NCBI GenBank assembly: GCA_937884485.1 | Contig: CALGCG010000081.1 | Span: 1 to 59,214 of the forward strand | Reading direction: 5' to 3' | DNA from: an uncultured Bacteroidales bacterium | GTDB lineage: Bacteria > Bacteroidota > Bacteroidia > Bacteroidales > P3 | DNA: 59,214 nucleotides | In this document: positions 26,174-35,370 of the stretch, piece after piece | Layout of the letters: each line of letters opens with the position of its first letter | Position numbering within the stretch: position 1 is the first letter of the stretch | Notes under the pieces: model-generated | Told to the model about the DNA's origin: nothing | The model's database searches: none | Seen by the model: the letters and a program-made list of their open reading frames with translations, nothing else | Made by a program: the position numbers and the translations under genes

Positions 26174-27132
26174 ATAATGCCTTCTCTTAAAATGTCGTGA
26201 ATATGGACGATGCCGAGGTAGTGGCGGTCGGCGTCGGTGACGATGAGCTGAGTAATGGAGTTCTGGCGCATCATCTGGAGGGCGTTGACGGCATACTCGG
26301 AGTCGAGGATGGTGCGGGGGTTGGGGTGCATGATGTCGGCGGCCGTGGAGGGCGAGTGGTAGGTCTGCATCATGCGACGGAGGTCGCCGTCGGTGATGAT
26401 GCCGAGGATGTTGCCGCCGTCGGTGACGACGGTGCAGCCGAGGCGCTTGGAGGTCATCTCGAGGATGGTGTCGTCGATGGACGTGGAGGGGGACACCTCG
26501 GGGCGCTCGTTCTGGATGTAGAGGTCGGCGACGCGGAGGTAGAGTTGCTTGCCGAGGGCGCCGCCGGGGTGGAAGCGCGCGAAGTCGCGGGCGGAGAAGT
26601 TGCGGCACTCGATGAGGGCAACGGCGAGGGCGTCGCCCATGACGAGCTGGGCCGTGGTGGAGGACGTCGGGGCAAGGTTGTTGGGGCAGGCCTCGTGGGC
26701 GACCGTGGTGTCGAGGACGATGTCGGCCTCGTGAGCCAGGAAGGAGTCGGTGTTGCCGACAATGGCGATGAGGGTGTTGCCGAAGTTCTTGATGAGAGGC
26801 ACGAGGACCTTGATTTCGGGAGTGTTGCCGCTCTTGGAAATACAGATGACCACGTCGCCGGGGCGCACCATGCCGAGGTCGCCGTGGATGGCGTCGGCGG
26901 CGTGGAGGAAGAGCGCAGGGGTACCCGTGGAATTGAGAGTGGAGACGATTTTGACGGCGATGTTGGCACTCTTGCCGATACCCGTCACCACGACACGTCC
27001 GGAGGCTGAAAATAGTGTTTGGACGGCGGAAGAAAAGCTATCTCCGATGAGATTCTTGAGGTTTTCGATAGCTTTTTTTTCATCATCAATTACCTGAATG
27101 GCAATTTGTTGTATCTCTTCTGGACTCTTCAC
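26170..27132 (-). CDS. kdsD: Arabinose-5-phosphate isomerase (SIS plus two CBS domains)
   Basis: 320 residues. Converts ribulose-5-phosphate to arabinose-5-phosphate, the first step toward Kdo in lipopolysaccharide. SIS domain ~35-170 (VVTGIGKSANIAVKIVSTLN, HAADAIHGDLGMV, ICISKSGNTPE), then a CBS pair ~205-320. Stop overlaps the lptB start (ATGA). Divergent from recQ; no minus-strand promoter consensus was found in the 90-nt gap. Confidence 0.94.
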   Translation of the reverse strand: MKSPEEIQQIAIQVIDDEKKAIENLKNLIGDSFSSAVQTLFSASGRVVVTGIGKSANIAVKIVSTLNSTGTPALFLHAADAIHGDLGMVRPGDVVICISKSGNTPEIKVLVPLIKNFGNTLIAIVGNTDSFLAHEADIVLDTTVAHEACPNNLAPTSSTTAQLVMGDALAVALIECRNFSARDFARFHPGGALGKQLYLRVADLYIQNERPEVSPSTSIDDTILEMTSKRLGCTVVTDGGNILGIITDGDLRRMMQTYHSPSTAADIMHPNPRTILDSEYAVNALQMMRQNSITQLIVTDADRHYLGIVHIHDILREGII

Positions 27133-27144
27133 GGTTATTTTTTT

Positions 27145-27176
27145 TTTGTGGGTTCAATTTTTTTGACTATCTTTGT
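27145..27176 (+). promoter_or_regulatory. recQ promoter
   Basis: TTTG at 27145-27148, a 20-nt spacer and TATCTTTG at 27169-27176, matching the Bacteroidota -33/-7 consensus. The start codon at 27223 would follow a leader of about 40 nt. Confidence 0.75.
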
Positions 27177-27222
27177 AAAACTGAAAACCATAACGCTTTT
27201 TTGCAACAATTATTGTGAAAAG

Positions 27223-29427
27223 ATGAAGGATTTGCATACATATTTGAAAGAAATATTCGGATTTGACCAGTTCAAGGGCGACCAGGAAGCCATCATCCAG
27301 AGCCTGCTGGACGGGCACGACACCTTTGTGATTATGCCAACGGGCGGAGGCAAGAGTTTGTGCTACCAGCTGCCGGCGATGATCAGCAAGGGTATAGCCA
27401 TTGTGGTGTCGCCTCTGATAGCGCTGATGAAGAACCAGGTGGATGCGGTGCGCTACACGTCGGGGAGCCAGTGTGTGGCCCATTTCCTGAACTCGTCGCT
27501 GAACCGTGCGCAGGTGGCCGAGGTGAAGGAGGACCTGCTGAAGGGGGACACGAAGCTGCTCTATGTGGCGCCGGAGACGCTGTCGAAGGAAGAGACTGTG
27601 GAATTCCTGCAGCAAATCACCATATCGTTCTTTGCCATCGACGAGGCCCACTGCATCTCGGAGTGGGGTCATGACTTCCGTCCGGAATACCGCCGGCTGA
27701 GGGATGCCATCAAGGCCATCAATCCGAATGTGCCGATACTGACGCTGACAGCCTCGGCCACGCCGAAGGTGCAGCAGGACATCATCAAGAACCTGGGGAT
27801 GGAGAACGCCAAGACATTCATCTCGAGCTTCAACCGCCCGAACCTCTACTACGAGGTGAGGCCGAAGCCCAGCGACCCCATGCAGCTTCACAAGGAAATC
27901 ATACGCTTCATCAAGGACAACCCCGGGAAGAGCGGCATCATTTACTGCCTGACGCGCAAGCGCGTGGAGGAGTTGGCGGAGCTGCTGGTGATCAACGGCA
28001 TCAAGGCCCTGCCCTACCACGCGGGCCTGGACAACAAGGTGCGTGCGGAGAACCAGGACAAGTTCCTGATGGAGGATGTGGACGTCATCGTGGCCACGAT
28101 AGCCTTTGGCATGGGCATTGACAAGCCTGACGTGCGCTTCGTCATCCACTATGACATACCGAAGAGCATCGAGGGCTACTACCAGGAAACAGGCCGCGCG
28201 GGCCGCGACGGCGGCGAGGGACGCTGCATAGCTTTCTACAGCGAGCAGGACGTGGAGAAACTGTACAAATTCTTCACCGACAAGAATGTTACGGAGCAGG
28301 AGATGGCCAAGCAGCTGGTGCAGGAGATGGTGTCGTATGCGGAGAGTTCGGCATGCCGACGGTTGAACATACTGAAATACTTCGGAGAGGACTACAACGA
28401 GCCCTACTGCGGCAACTGCGACAACTGCACGCATCCCAAGCCCCAAGTGGAGGCCAAGGAGGAGATGCAGTATGCCCTGGAGACGGTGCAGGCCATGAAG
28501 CAGGCCTTTAAAGCCAAGGACATTGTGGACGTGATGATGGGCCGGAAGAACACCAACACGAAGAGCTACCACCTGGACAAGCTGGAGCAGTTTGGCGGCG
28601 GAGCCGACCACGACGACCTCTTCTGGAAAGCCGTGCTGAGGCAGGCCCAATTCGAGGGGCTGCTGCAGAAGGAGATAGAACAATACGGAGTGCTGAAGCT
28701 GACCCCCGCCGGCAACAAGTACCTCAAGAGCCCGTACAGCCTCTACGTCACCTGCGACCACGACTACTCGGCCGCCGCCGTGGAGGACGAGGAGGAGATG
28801 ATGGCCGCCGGAAGCGGCGCCTCGGCCGCTGGCGACGAGGCCCTCTATGTGCAGCTGAAGAGCCTGAGGAAGAGCATAGCATCACGGGAGAAGCTGCCGG
28901 CATACGTCATTTTCGAGGAGTCGTCGCTCAAGGACATGACGCTGCAATATCCCTGCACGGTGGAGGAGCTGAGCCACTGCGCCGGCGTGGGAATTGCCAA
29001 AGCACAGAAGTACGGAGAGCCCTTCATAGAACTCATCAAACGATACGTGGAGGACAACGACATAGAGCGCCCGCAGGACATCGTGGTGCGCTCGGCGGTG
29101 AACAAGTCGGGACTGAAAGTGTACATCATCAGAGCCATCGACGGGCGTAAGCGCCTGGAAGACATTGCAGCAGGAAAGGGTATCAGCATGGACGAGCTGC
29201 TCACCGAGATGGAGCACATCATCTCCAGCGGTACCAAATTAAATATTGATTACTATATAAATGAAGAAATAGAACCCGAGCATCAAGAGGAGCTGCTTGA
29301 CTACTGGCGCAACTCGGAGAGTGCATCGTTGGAAGAAGCCTATGAAGAGTATGAGGATGACCCCGACTACACAGAGGAGGAGATACGCTTGATGCGCATC
29401 AAGTTCATGGCCGACTACGGTCATTAA
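27223..29427 (+). CDS. recQ: ATP-dependent DNA helicase RecQ
   Basis: 734 residues from ATG 27223 (MKDLHTYLKEIFGFDQFKGD); an upstream in-frame start is rejected because it lies before the promoter. A 3'-5' helicase for replication repair. Walker A TGGGKS near residue 40, DEAH near 140 followed by the aromatic-rich loop CISEWGHDFRPEY, and QETGRAGRDG of motif VI. Zn-binding cysteines (ACRRL and CGNCDNC, ~375-402), winged helix, HRDC domain (~540-620). A ~110-residue C-terminal extension has an HTH-like part (GKGISMDELLTEM) and an acidic end. Confidence 0.96.
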   Translation: MKDLHTYLKEIFGFDQFKGDQEAIIQSLLDGHDTFVIMPTGGGKSLCYQLPAMISKGIAIVVSPLIALMKNQVDAVRYTSGSQCVAHFLNSSLNRAQVAEVKEDLLKGDTKLLYVAPETLSKEETVEFLQQITISFFAIDEAHCISEWGHDFRPEYRRLRDAIKAINPNVPILTLTASATPKVQQDIIKNLGMENAKTFISSFNRPNLYYEVRPKPSDPMQLHKEIIRFIKDNPGKSGIIYCLTRKRVEELAELLVINGIKALPYHAGLDNKVRAENQDKFLMEDVDVIVATIAFGMGIDKPDVRFVIHYDIPKSIEGYYQETGRAGRDGGEGRCIAFYSEQDVEKLYKFFTDKNVTEQEMAKQLVQEMVSYAESSACRRLNILKYFGEDYNEPYCGNCDNCTHPKPQVEAKEEMQYALETVQAMKQAFKAKDIVDVMMGRKNTNTKSYHLDKLEQFGGGADHDDLFWKAVLRQAQFEGLLQKEIEQYGVLKLTPAGNKYLKSPYSLYVTCDHDYSAAAVEDEEEMMAAGSGASAAGDEALYVQLKSLRKSIASREKLPAYVIFEESSLKDMTLQYPCTVEELSHCAGVGIAKAQKYGEPFIELIKRYVEDNDIERPQDIVVRSAVNKSGLKVYIIRAIDGRKRLEDIAAGKGISMDELLTEMEHIISSGTKLNIDYYINEEIEPEHQEELLDYWRNSESASLEEAYEEYEDDPDYTEEEIRLMRIKFMADYGH

Positions 29428-29438
29428 CCCCACGCGCA

Positions 29439-32267
29439 ATGTGCCGCCATGCTCATAGAATGTTGACAATGCTTCTACTGCTGACAGCAGTGGGGAAAAG
29501 CTTGTGCGGCCAGACTTTGATTGATGGTGACACCGTCTACCACTGTGTATCGTCAACCTCGGGTCAGCGAGAATTCTCCCACAACTACCAGAACGAGGCT
29601 TTTGACGGATGGGTGGTATTGGAGAATTATTATGACACGGTGGAATACACCATTTTCCTGAACTGCGTATACGACGGGGCAACCAGTTCACTTGAGGGGG
29701 TTCTGAACGTGTGGGATGGTTACGCCTCGAATGGGCGTCGCGCGATAATTGACAACACCGAGGGGCAACTCTACACCACCATTTTGAGTACGCGCGGACG
29801 TTTGACGCTGCACCTGGACTACAATGCCTACGACGCAGAAGCATCGTTCATAAACAGGACTCTGAGAGTTTCGTGGGTTGCGCGGGGTGCCATGACCTCC
29901 ACCCCCTGTAGTTCGAATGTGAATGTTGCGGTTGAATCCATCACAAGTACCAGCGCAGTGCTACACCTGGTGGATCCCGCCCACCATGACTCGGTACGAG
30001 TAAGCGTTGGGGGACAGGAAAGCATCGCCCGCGGCACAATGACGCTCAGCGGACTGACGCCCAACACGAAATACACTGTAGAAGTGTCCGACATCAGCAC
30101 CAACTGTCGTTGCAACCGACGCATCGAGACCTTTTATACCACTCCCCAGCCCCATGTGGGGCCGCCGGACGTGCTGGACCTGCAGTCGGAGTATGTGCGG
30201 TGCACCTATGGGAGCCTTGGTGATTTCAACAGGAACACGATGGAGATAGGTATTATCAACAACGGGCCCGGAATGAATTCCACACGTCACATCGTGCGCC
30301 GCGACACCACGGAGACGGATGTTGTAAGCGGAAGGTTGTTGCGCACCGTGGGACCTGGGATGCCGGGGTCAATCAAGCTGGGCAACATTCTCGCCGGAGC
30401 ACAGGCAGAATCTATCGAGTACCATCTGCACGTCGACACCACACGCTATTCCCTCATCCTGCTCCACTATGCCGTTGTGCTGCAGAACCCAAACCACGCC
30501 ATCGCCTGCCAGCCGCGATTCAAGATGGAAATTCTGGACGGCAACGACTCCGTCATCGACCCACAGTGCGGAGCCGCCGACTTCAGAGCCTCCAGTTCGC
30601 TGGGGTGGAACGTCGCAGCAGACGACGTGTTATGGAAGGACTGGACCACCATAGGCATCAACCTGGCCCCCTATCATGGGCAGAATGTCAAATTGCGCTT
30701 CAGCACTATCGACTGCTGCGAGGGCGGACATTTTGGGTACGCCTACTTCTATGCGGATTGCCAACAACCCTTTGCCACGGCCGAATTGTGCGGCACGGTG
30801 GACACAAACACCTTTACAGCTCCCGACGGATTCAACTACCTGTGGTATTCGAATAATGACATCGACAACGTGCTTTCCACAAGCCAGAGCGTCACCTACC
30901 CCACCTCGGAAGGTTCAATACAGTGCCGCCTGTCGTTCATAGAAAATCCCGGCTGCTACCTGACGATGAACACCTACATCAGCAACTACTGGCCGCAGGC
31001 CGAGATTGACACCTTTGCCACAGTGACGCACGGGTGCAATGGCCTCGAGGTGCAGTTCAACAACCGGAGCACGGTTCTGGGCGACGACAGCCTTCCCCTC
31101 CCCTACCATCCGCCCTGCGACAGTGCATGGTGGGACTTCGACGACGGCGAGAGCTCCAGTCTTTATTATCCGACGCACATATACGAAAATCCCGGCACTT
31201 ACACTGTCACACTCATTGCCACGCTCCAAGGCGGCTGCAGCGACACCACACAGTATGTCATCGAGTATATTCTGCCGGGAGCCACAGAGGTTGTATTGCC
31301 CACCGACACATTCTGCTACAACAGCACCTACCAGTGGTATTCGCAGCAGGCCGGCGACCCCTACACGCCCATTACGGAGGCAGCCTCCTACACCCTGCGA
31401 CGCCTTGCGGGGACAGCCGTCAATGGCTGCGATTCTATCGAGATTCTACCGCTTGTCCAACTGCCCCCGGACTCCACGCTGGACATCTACCAGCAGGCCA
31501 ACTGCGATGCAAGCCGCTATCTGCTCACGGCCGTCACAGATCTGGACGCGACGAGATGGAGCTCAAGCCCCTACGACAGCGCACTCTACGGCTTGGAGGG
31601 CGAGAGACAGGTGTGGGTACAGCCCACCAGCGACACAGCCTCGTATTCCCTCACCTCCTACCGCATCTTCCGAGGGGACAGCCTTTTCTGCCCGACGACA
31701 AAGAGCATCCGCTTGCGCCCGGTTGCCGAGGCGCATGCCGCCATCATGGTGATACCGGAATACCTCAGCTATGACAACCTGACGCTGAAAGCCTTCGACG
31801 TGAGCGACTACCATCCCTCGCGACAATGGAGCGTCATTCCCCACCCCGATGGCGACACCCTACGCCTTGCCGACACGCTGCCCACCCTTATCTACACCGC
31901 CTCGGCCGCGCTGGACAGCATCACCGTTCTCCTCACGGTCATCGACGGCCCGTGCTCCGACAGCGCCAGTGCCACCCTGCCGGTGCTCCACTCGGCACAA
32001 TGGATTCCCAATGTCTTCACACCTTCGCAACCGAGCAACAACCGCTTCGCCATCGTCGACGGCGATATGCTGGAGGGTACATTGACCATCTACAACCGGC
32101 ACGGATTAGTGGTATTCAGCACCGACGACCCCACCAGCGGCTGGGACGGCACGCACAACGGAGAACCCTGCCAGCAGGGAGCCTACCCGTGGCACCTGCG
32201 CTACCGCACCGTTGCCATGCCGGAGCGTTGGCACGAAAAAACGGGCACCGTCACACTCCTCCGGTAA
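29439..32267 (+). CDS. Secreted protein with PKD domain and CHU_C-type (T9SS type B) C terminus
   Basis: 942 residues; ATG 29460 (MLTMLLLLTAVGK) is an alternative start that gives a cleaner signal peptide. After the signal come a CUB/jelly-roll-like domain (~30-125), an Fn3-like segment (LSGLTPNTKYTVEV), a long middle region, a PKD domain at ~520-610 (WWDFDDGESSS and GTYTVTLIA) and, from about residue 855, the gliding-motility-type C-terminal domain (IPNVFTPSQPSNNRF, YNRHGLVVFST, GWDGTHNGE). That last domain directs export by the type IX system. Starts 12 nt after recQ, probably cotranscribed. No enzyme domain seen. Confidence 0.85.
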   Translation: MCRHAHRMLTMLLLLTAVGKSLCGQTLIDGDTVYHCVSSTSGQREFSHNYQNEAFDGWVVLENYYDTVEYTIFLNCVYDGATSSLEGVLNVWDGYASNGRRAIIDNTEGQLYTTILSTRGRLTLHLDYNAYDAEASFINRTLRVSWVARGAMTSTPCSSNVNVAVESITSTSAVLHLVDPAHHDSVRVSVGGQESIARGTMTLSGLTPNTKYTVEVSDISTNCRCNRRIETFYTTPQPHVGPPDVLDLQSEYVRCTYGSLGDFNRNTMEIGIINNGPGMNSTRHIVRRDTTETDVVSGRLLRTVGPGMPGSIKLGNILAGAQAESIEYHLHVDTTRYSLILLHYAVVLQNPNHAIACQPRFKMEILDGNDSVIDPQCGAADFRASSSLGWNVAADDVLWKDWTTIGINLAPYHGQNVKLRFSTIDCCEGGHFGYAYFYADCQQPFATAELCGTVDTNTFTAPDGFNYLWYSNNDIDNVLSTSQSVTYPTSEGSIQCRLSFIENPGCYLTMNTYISNYWPQAEIDTFATVTHGCNGLEVQFNNRSTVLGDDSLPLPYHPPCDSAWWDFDDGESSSLYYPTHIYENPGTYTVTLIATLQGGCSDTTQYVIEYILPGATEVVLPTDTFCYNSTYQWYSQQAGDPYTPITEAASYTLRRLAGTAVNGCDSIEILPLVQLPPDSTLDIYQQANCDASRYLLTAVTDLDATRWSSSPYDSALYGLEGERQVWVQPTSDTASYSLTSYRIFRGDSLFCPTTKSIRLRPVAEAHAAIMVIPEYLSYDNLTLKAFDVSDYHPSRQWSVIPHPDGDTLRLADTLPTLIYTASAALDSITVLLTVIDGPCSDSASATLPVLHSAQWIPNVFTPSQPSNNRFAIVDGDMLEGTLTIYNRHGLVVFSTDDPTSGWDGTHNGEPCQQGAYPWHLRYRTVAMPERWHEKTGTVTLLR

Positions 32268-32285
32268 TTTTTTTTCTCCATATTG

Positions 32286-32304
32286 GAAAATAGTTGTATC
32301 TTTG
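32286..32304 (+). promoter_or_regulatory. Promoter of the thiamine uptake operon
   Basis: TATCTTTG at 32297-32304, preceded by GAAAA (32286-32290) and six bases ending in G. The -33 TTTG is poor here (a T-run ends near 32275). The start point would lie just before the riboswitch aptamer. Confidence 0.65.
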
Positions 32305-32310
32305 CACCAG

Positions 32311-32414
32311 ATTCAACGAGCATAGGGGTGCTCTTATGTGGCTCACAATGAGCGCAAAGAAGCTGAGAACATACCCTTTAAACTTGATCGGGATAATGCC
32401 CGCGTAAGGAAATG
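32311..32414 (+). promoter_or_regulatory. TPP riboswitch (THI element)
   Basis: The conserved thi-box segments are present in order: AGGGGTGCTC near 32323, then GCTGAGAACATACCC, then CTTGATCGGGATAATGCCCGCG and GTAAGGAAAT. The aptamer ends only about 5 nt before the start codon at 32419, so control is probably at translation start: TPP binding would hide the initiation region (inference). Confidence 0.93.
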
Positions 32415-32418
32415 AATT

Positions 32419-34653
32419 ATGGAACACACAAAGAATAGCCGTGGCCGCTATCGCTTTTTCGAGGCCACCAGGTTCAGCCGCCGGCAGATGATAGCCTGCT
32501 GCGCATTGGCATTTTCAATTTTCAACATTCAGTCTTCAATTTCGGCCCAGGACACCGTCCGCACCCTCGACGAGGTGATGATTCAGGACACCCGCGTCAG
32601 CAACAAGGCGCCACTCACCACCAGCACCCTCGACCGCTCCGAGCTCGACGAGGCCCGCACCGCGGTGAGCCTGCCCTTCATGCTTGAGACCCAGCCCTCC
32701 GTGGTGGCCAGCGGCGAGAACGGCGGCGTGGGCGCCACAGCCCTCCGCATCCGCGGCGTCGACGGCTCGCGCATCAACGTCAACATCAACGGCATCACCC
32801 TCAACGACGCCGAGAGCCAGGAGGTCTTCTGGTACAACATCCCCAACCTCGGCGGCATGGCCCAGAGCATGCAGATACAGCGTGGCGTGGGCGCCAGCAA
32901 CGGCGGCAGCCCCGCCTTCGGCGCCGCCATCAACATGCAGACCCTCAACGCCCACAACCGCGCCTACGGCCAGGCCGACCTCGGCTTCGGCAGCTGGAAT
33001 ACCCGCCAGTACAGCTTCAGCGCCGGTACCGGCATCCTCAAGAGCGGCCTCTCCTTCGACTTCGCCTACAGCGGACTGACCTCCGACGGCTACATCCGCT
33101 CCTGGGGCACCGACCAGCAGAGCTTCTTCGGCAGCGCCAGCTGGTACGGCGAACGCACCCTCATCAAACTCCTCGCCATCATCGGCAGCCAGACCACTGG
33201 CATCACCTGGGACGGCGCCTACGACTACCAGCTCGACGACGACCCCACCTACAACCCCTCCGGCGAGTACGAGATGGACGGCAAGACCATGTACTACCCC
33301 AACGAGACCGACAACTACTGGCAGCAGCACTACCAGCTCTACATCTCCCACATCCTCTCCGACCGCTGGAGCCTCAACGCCGCCTTCGACTTCACCCACG
33401 GCGACGGCTACTACGAGCAGATGAAGAACAAGAAGTACAAAGCCTATAACCTCATGTCCCTCGAGGACGGCTCGAAGCACAACTTCGTCACCCGCAAGTA
33501 CCTCTACAACAACGCCTATACCGCCAACCTCTCCGCCCGCTACACCGGCAACCAGTTCAGCCTCTCCTTCGGCGACAACTTCCTCTACTACGACGGCGAG
33601 CACTACGGCAACATCATCTGGTTCCGCGACACCAACGTCCACCTCGACACCCCCTACGAGTGGTACCGCAACTACGGCGACAAGTACGACAACACACTCT
33701 ATGCCAAGGCCAACTACGACTTCAGCGACGACCTCAACGCCTACGCCGACCTCCAGCTGCGCATGGTCAACTACAAGGTCTACGGCTACGCCGACGACCT
33801 CTTCGACATGGACTTCGACGCCAACTACCTCTTCTTCAACCCCAAGGCCGGCGTCAACTACCGCATCAGCGACAACCAGCGCACCTACTTCGTGGCCGGC
33901 ATCAGCAACCGCGAACCCCGCCGCAGCGACATCAAGGACGCCATCGGCAGCGGCGACACCATCCGTCCCGAAACCATGCTCGACCTCGAGCTGGGCTACC
34001 AGATAGCCTCCGCCCGCTGGAACTTCAGCGCCAACCTCTACGCCATGCTCTACCGCGACCAGATGACCCCCAACGGCGACGTCAGCAGCAGTGGCTACGC
34101 CCTCATGGAGAACGTCGAGAAGAGCTACCGCCTCGGCATCGAGCTCCAGGCCGGCTACCAGCCCGTCGACTGGTTCCGCTTCGACGCCAACCTCACCCTG
34201 AGCCAGAACAAGTCCGTCGACTTCACCTACACCGACTTCGCCGACGGCGACACCGTCCTGCAGACCTTCACCGCCAACACCGACCTCTCCCTCTCGCCCT
34301 CCGTCGTCGGCGCCGCCATCGCCACCTTCATGCCCGTCAAGAACGCCAAACTGCAGCTCATAGGCAAATACGTCGGCAAGCAGTACGCCGACAACACCGG
34401 CCGCGAGTGCTACGCCATCGACCCCTACTTCCTCCTCAACATCAAGGCCTCCTACCTCTGGCAGCTCCGCGGACACAACCAGATCGAGGCCCAGCTGCTG
34501 GTCAACAACGTGCTCGACCACCAGTACCGCCTCAACGCCTGGGTGGGCGACTACTTCAGCGACGACGCCTCGTGGTACGGCTACTACCACGACCGCGCCT
34601 TCCTCCAGCAGCCCGGCATCAACTTCATGGCACGTGTCATCTACCGCTTCTAA
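32419..34653 (+). CDS. TonB-dependent outer-membrane receptor, likely thiamine uptake
   Basis: 744 residues. A signal peptide (about 1-42, ending SISAQ) and a plug domain (~45-170, with ATALRIRGVDGSRINVNING and AAINMQTLNA) are followed by a 22-strand-type barrel ending in an aromatic residue (ARVIYRF). The substrate is inferred from the TPP riboswitch upstream and from pnuT and the pyrophosphokinase downstream, a gene order known for Bacteroides thiamine import. The signal peptide contains a heptanucleotide repeat tract read as FSIFNIQSSIS. Third codon positions are almost all C or G. Confidence 0.9.
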   Translation: MEHTKNSRGRYRFFEATRFSRRQMIACCALAFSIFNIQSSISAQDTVRTLDEVMIQDTRVSNKAPLTTSTLDRSELDEARTAVSLPFMLETQPSVVASGENGGVGATALRIRGVDGSRINVNINGITLNDAESQEVFWYNIPNLGGMAQSMQIQRGVGASNGGSPAFGAAINMQTLNAHNRAYGQADLGFGSWNTRQYSFSAGTGILKSGLSFDFAYSGLTSDGYIRSWGTDQQSFFGSASWYGERTLIKLLAIIGSQTTGITWDGAYDYQLDDDPTYNPSGEYEMDGKTMYYPNETDNYWQQHYQLYISHILSDRWSLNAAFDFTHGDGYYEQMKNKKYKAYNLMSLEDGSKHNFVTRKYLYNNAYTANLSARYTGNQFSLSFGDNFLYYDGEHYGNIIWFRDTNVHLDTPYEWYRNYGDKYDNTLYAKANYDFSDDLNAYADLQLRMVNYKVYGYADDLFDMDFDANYLFFNPKAGVNYRISDNQRTYFVAGISNREPRRSDIKDAIGSGDTIRPETMLDLELGYQIASARWNFSANLYAMLYRDQMTPNGDVSSSGYALMENVEKSYRLGIELQAGYQPVDWFRFDANLTLSQNKSVDFTYTDFADGDTVLQTFTANTDLSLSPSVVGAAIATFMPVKNAKLQLIGKYVGKQYADNTGRECYAIDPYFLLNIKASYLWQLRGHNQIEAQLLVNNVLDHQYRLNAWVGDYFSDDASWYGYYHDRAFLQQPGINFMARVIYRF
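32512..32541. repeat. Heptanucleotide repeat tract inside the receptor signal peptide
   Basis: TTTTCAA, TTTTCAA, CATTCAG and TCTTCAA follow one another in strict 7-nt register and are translated in frame as part of the signal peptide. Same 7-mer type as at 35500 and 18297. Confidence 0.6.
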
Positions 34654-35361
34654 ATGAATATTCTGGACATCCTCGGTGCAGCCATCGGCTTGGTCTTCGT
34701 CTTCAGCGAGTACAAGGCAAGCCGGTGGCTGTGGCCGTCGAGTCTGCTGATGGCGGCCTTCTACGCCGTCATCAATTTCCGCATCGGCTGGTATGCCAAC
34801 ACCGGCATCTGCGTCTACAACTTCCTCATCTCCATCTACGGCCTCCTCGTCTGGCGCGGCCTGATGGACCGCCGGCAGAAAATGGACCGCCGGCAGAAAA
34901 TGGAGCGCCGGCATCCTGCCGGCAAGGACAATGCCGAACCGCTGGGTGATGCCGGCAAGATGCCGGCGCTCCACGGTGATGCCGGCAAGATGCCGGCGCT
35001 CCAAGAGATGCCGGCGGACCAAGAAGAGCGCCCCGTCACCTCCTGCCCCCTGCGTCTCTGGCCGTGGCTCCTCCTGGCCACCGCCGCCCTCACCCTCCTC
35101 TTCCGCTGGCTGCTGCCCCTGCTGGGCGAGGCCACCATGCCCTTCCTCGACGGCCTCAGCGCCGCCCTGGGCATCGTGGGCATGTGGATGCTCTCGCAGA
35201 AATACTGGGAGCAGTGGCTCTTCTGGCTCGTCAGCGAGCCCATCCTCGCCTACATCTACTTCGCCACGGGCTACACCGCCTCGGCGGTCATGTACCTCGT
35301 CTACGAGGTCTTCTGCATCCTCGGCATCATCCGTTGGAGGAAAATGAAAACTGAAAATTGA
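34654..35361 (+). CDS. pnuT: Thiamine transporter of the PnuC family
   Basis: 235 residues, begins directly after the receptor stop. Hydrophobic helices at ~6-22, 28-45, 50-67, then 130-150, 160-180, 190-205 and 210-228 fit the seven-helix PnuC/PnuT fold; WLVSEPILAYIYFATGY is the substrate-side signature region. Residues ~70-125 are a hydrophilic insert (DRRQKM twice, DAGKMPAL twice) made by palindromic DNA repeats; family members are usually about 190 residues. Moves thiamine across the inner membrane for trapping by the next gene product. Confidence 0.88.
   Translation: MNILDILGAAIGLVFVFSEYKASRWLWPSSLLMAAFYAVINFRIGWYANTGICVYNFLISIYGLLVWRGLMDRRQKMDRRQKMERRHPAGKDNAEPLGDAGKMPALHGDAGKMPALQEMPADQEERPVTSCPLRLWPWLLLATAALTLLFRWLLPLLGEATMPFLDGLSAALGIVGMWMLSQKYWEQWLFWLVSEPILAYIYFATGYTASAVMYLVYEVFCILGIIRWRKMKTEN
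34867..35019. repeat. GCCGGC-rich palindromic repeats inserted in frame in pnuT
   Basis: Two 18-bp units (GACCGCCGGCAGAAAATG, 34867-34902) are followed by two 30-bp direct repeats at 34945-34974 and 34975-35004 that begin GGTGATGCCGGCAAGATG, with further GCCGGC cores around them. All are multiples of 3, so the frame stays open. Confidence 0.8.
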
Positions 35362-35370
35362 AAAACTGAA
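35343..35370. repeat. GAAAACT-type repeat at the pnuT-thiN junction
   Basis: GAAAACT, GAAAATT, GAAAAACT, GAAA follow in register, covering the pnuT stop and the spacer before thiN. It is the reverse-complement flavour of the TTTTCAA-type 7-mers. Confidence 0.5.

Noticed and set aside
25379..26608. Longer lptB starting at 26608
   Set aside because: The extra 145 residues overlap kdsD in another frame and are Pro/Arg/His-rich; the ATGA start at 26173 gives a standard LptB.
27019..27222. Longer recQ N terminus from 27019
   Set aside because: It would begin inside kdsD and before the recQ promoter; ATG 27223 starts the conserved RecQ sequence.
32536..35022. 828-codon open frame antisense to the thiamine receptor and pnuT
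   Set aside because: Translation is Val/Ala/Gly/Glu-rich low complexity without domains; it arises because the sense genes use almost only C- or G-ending codons.
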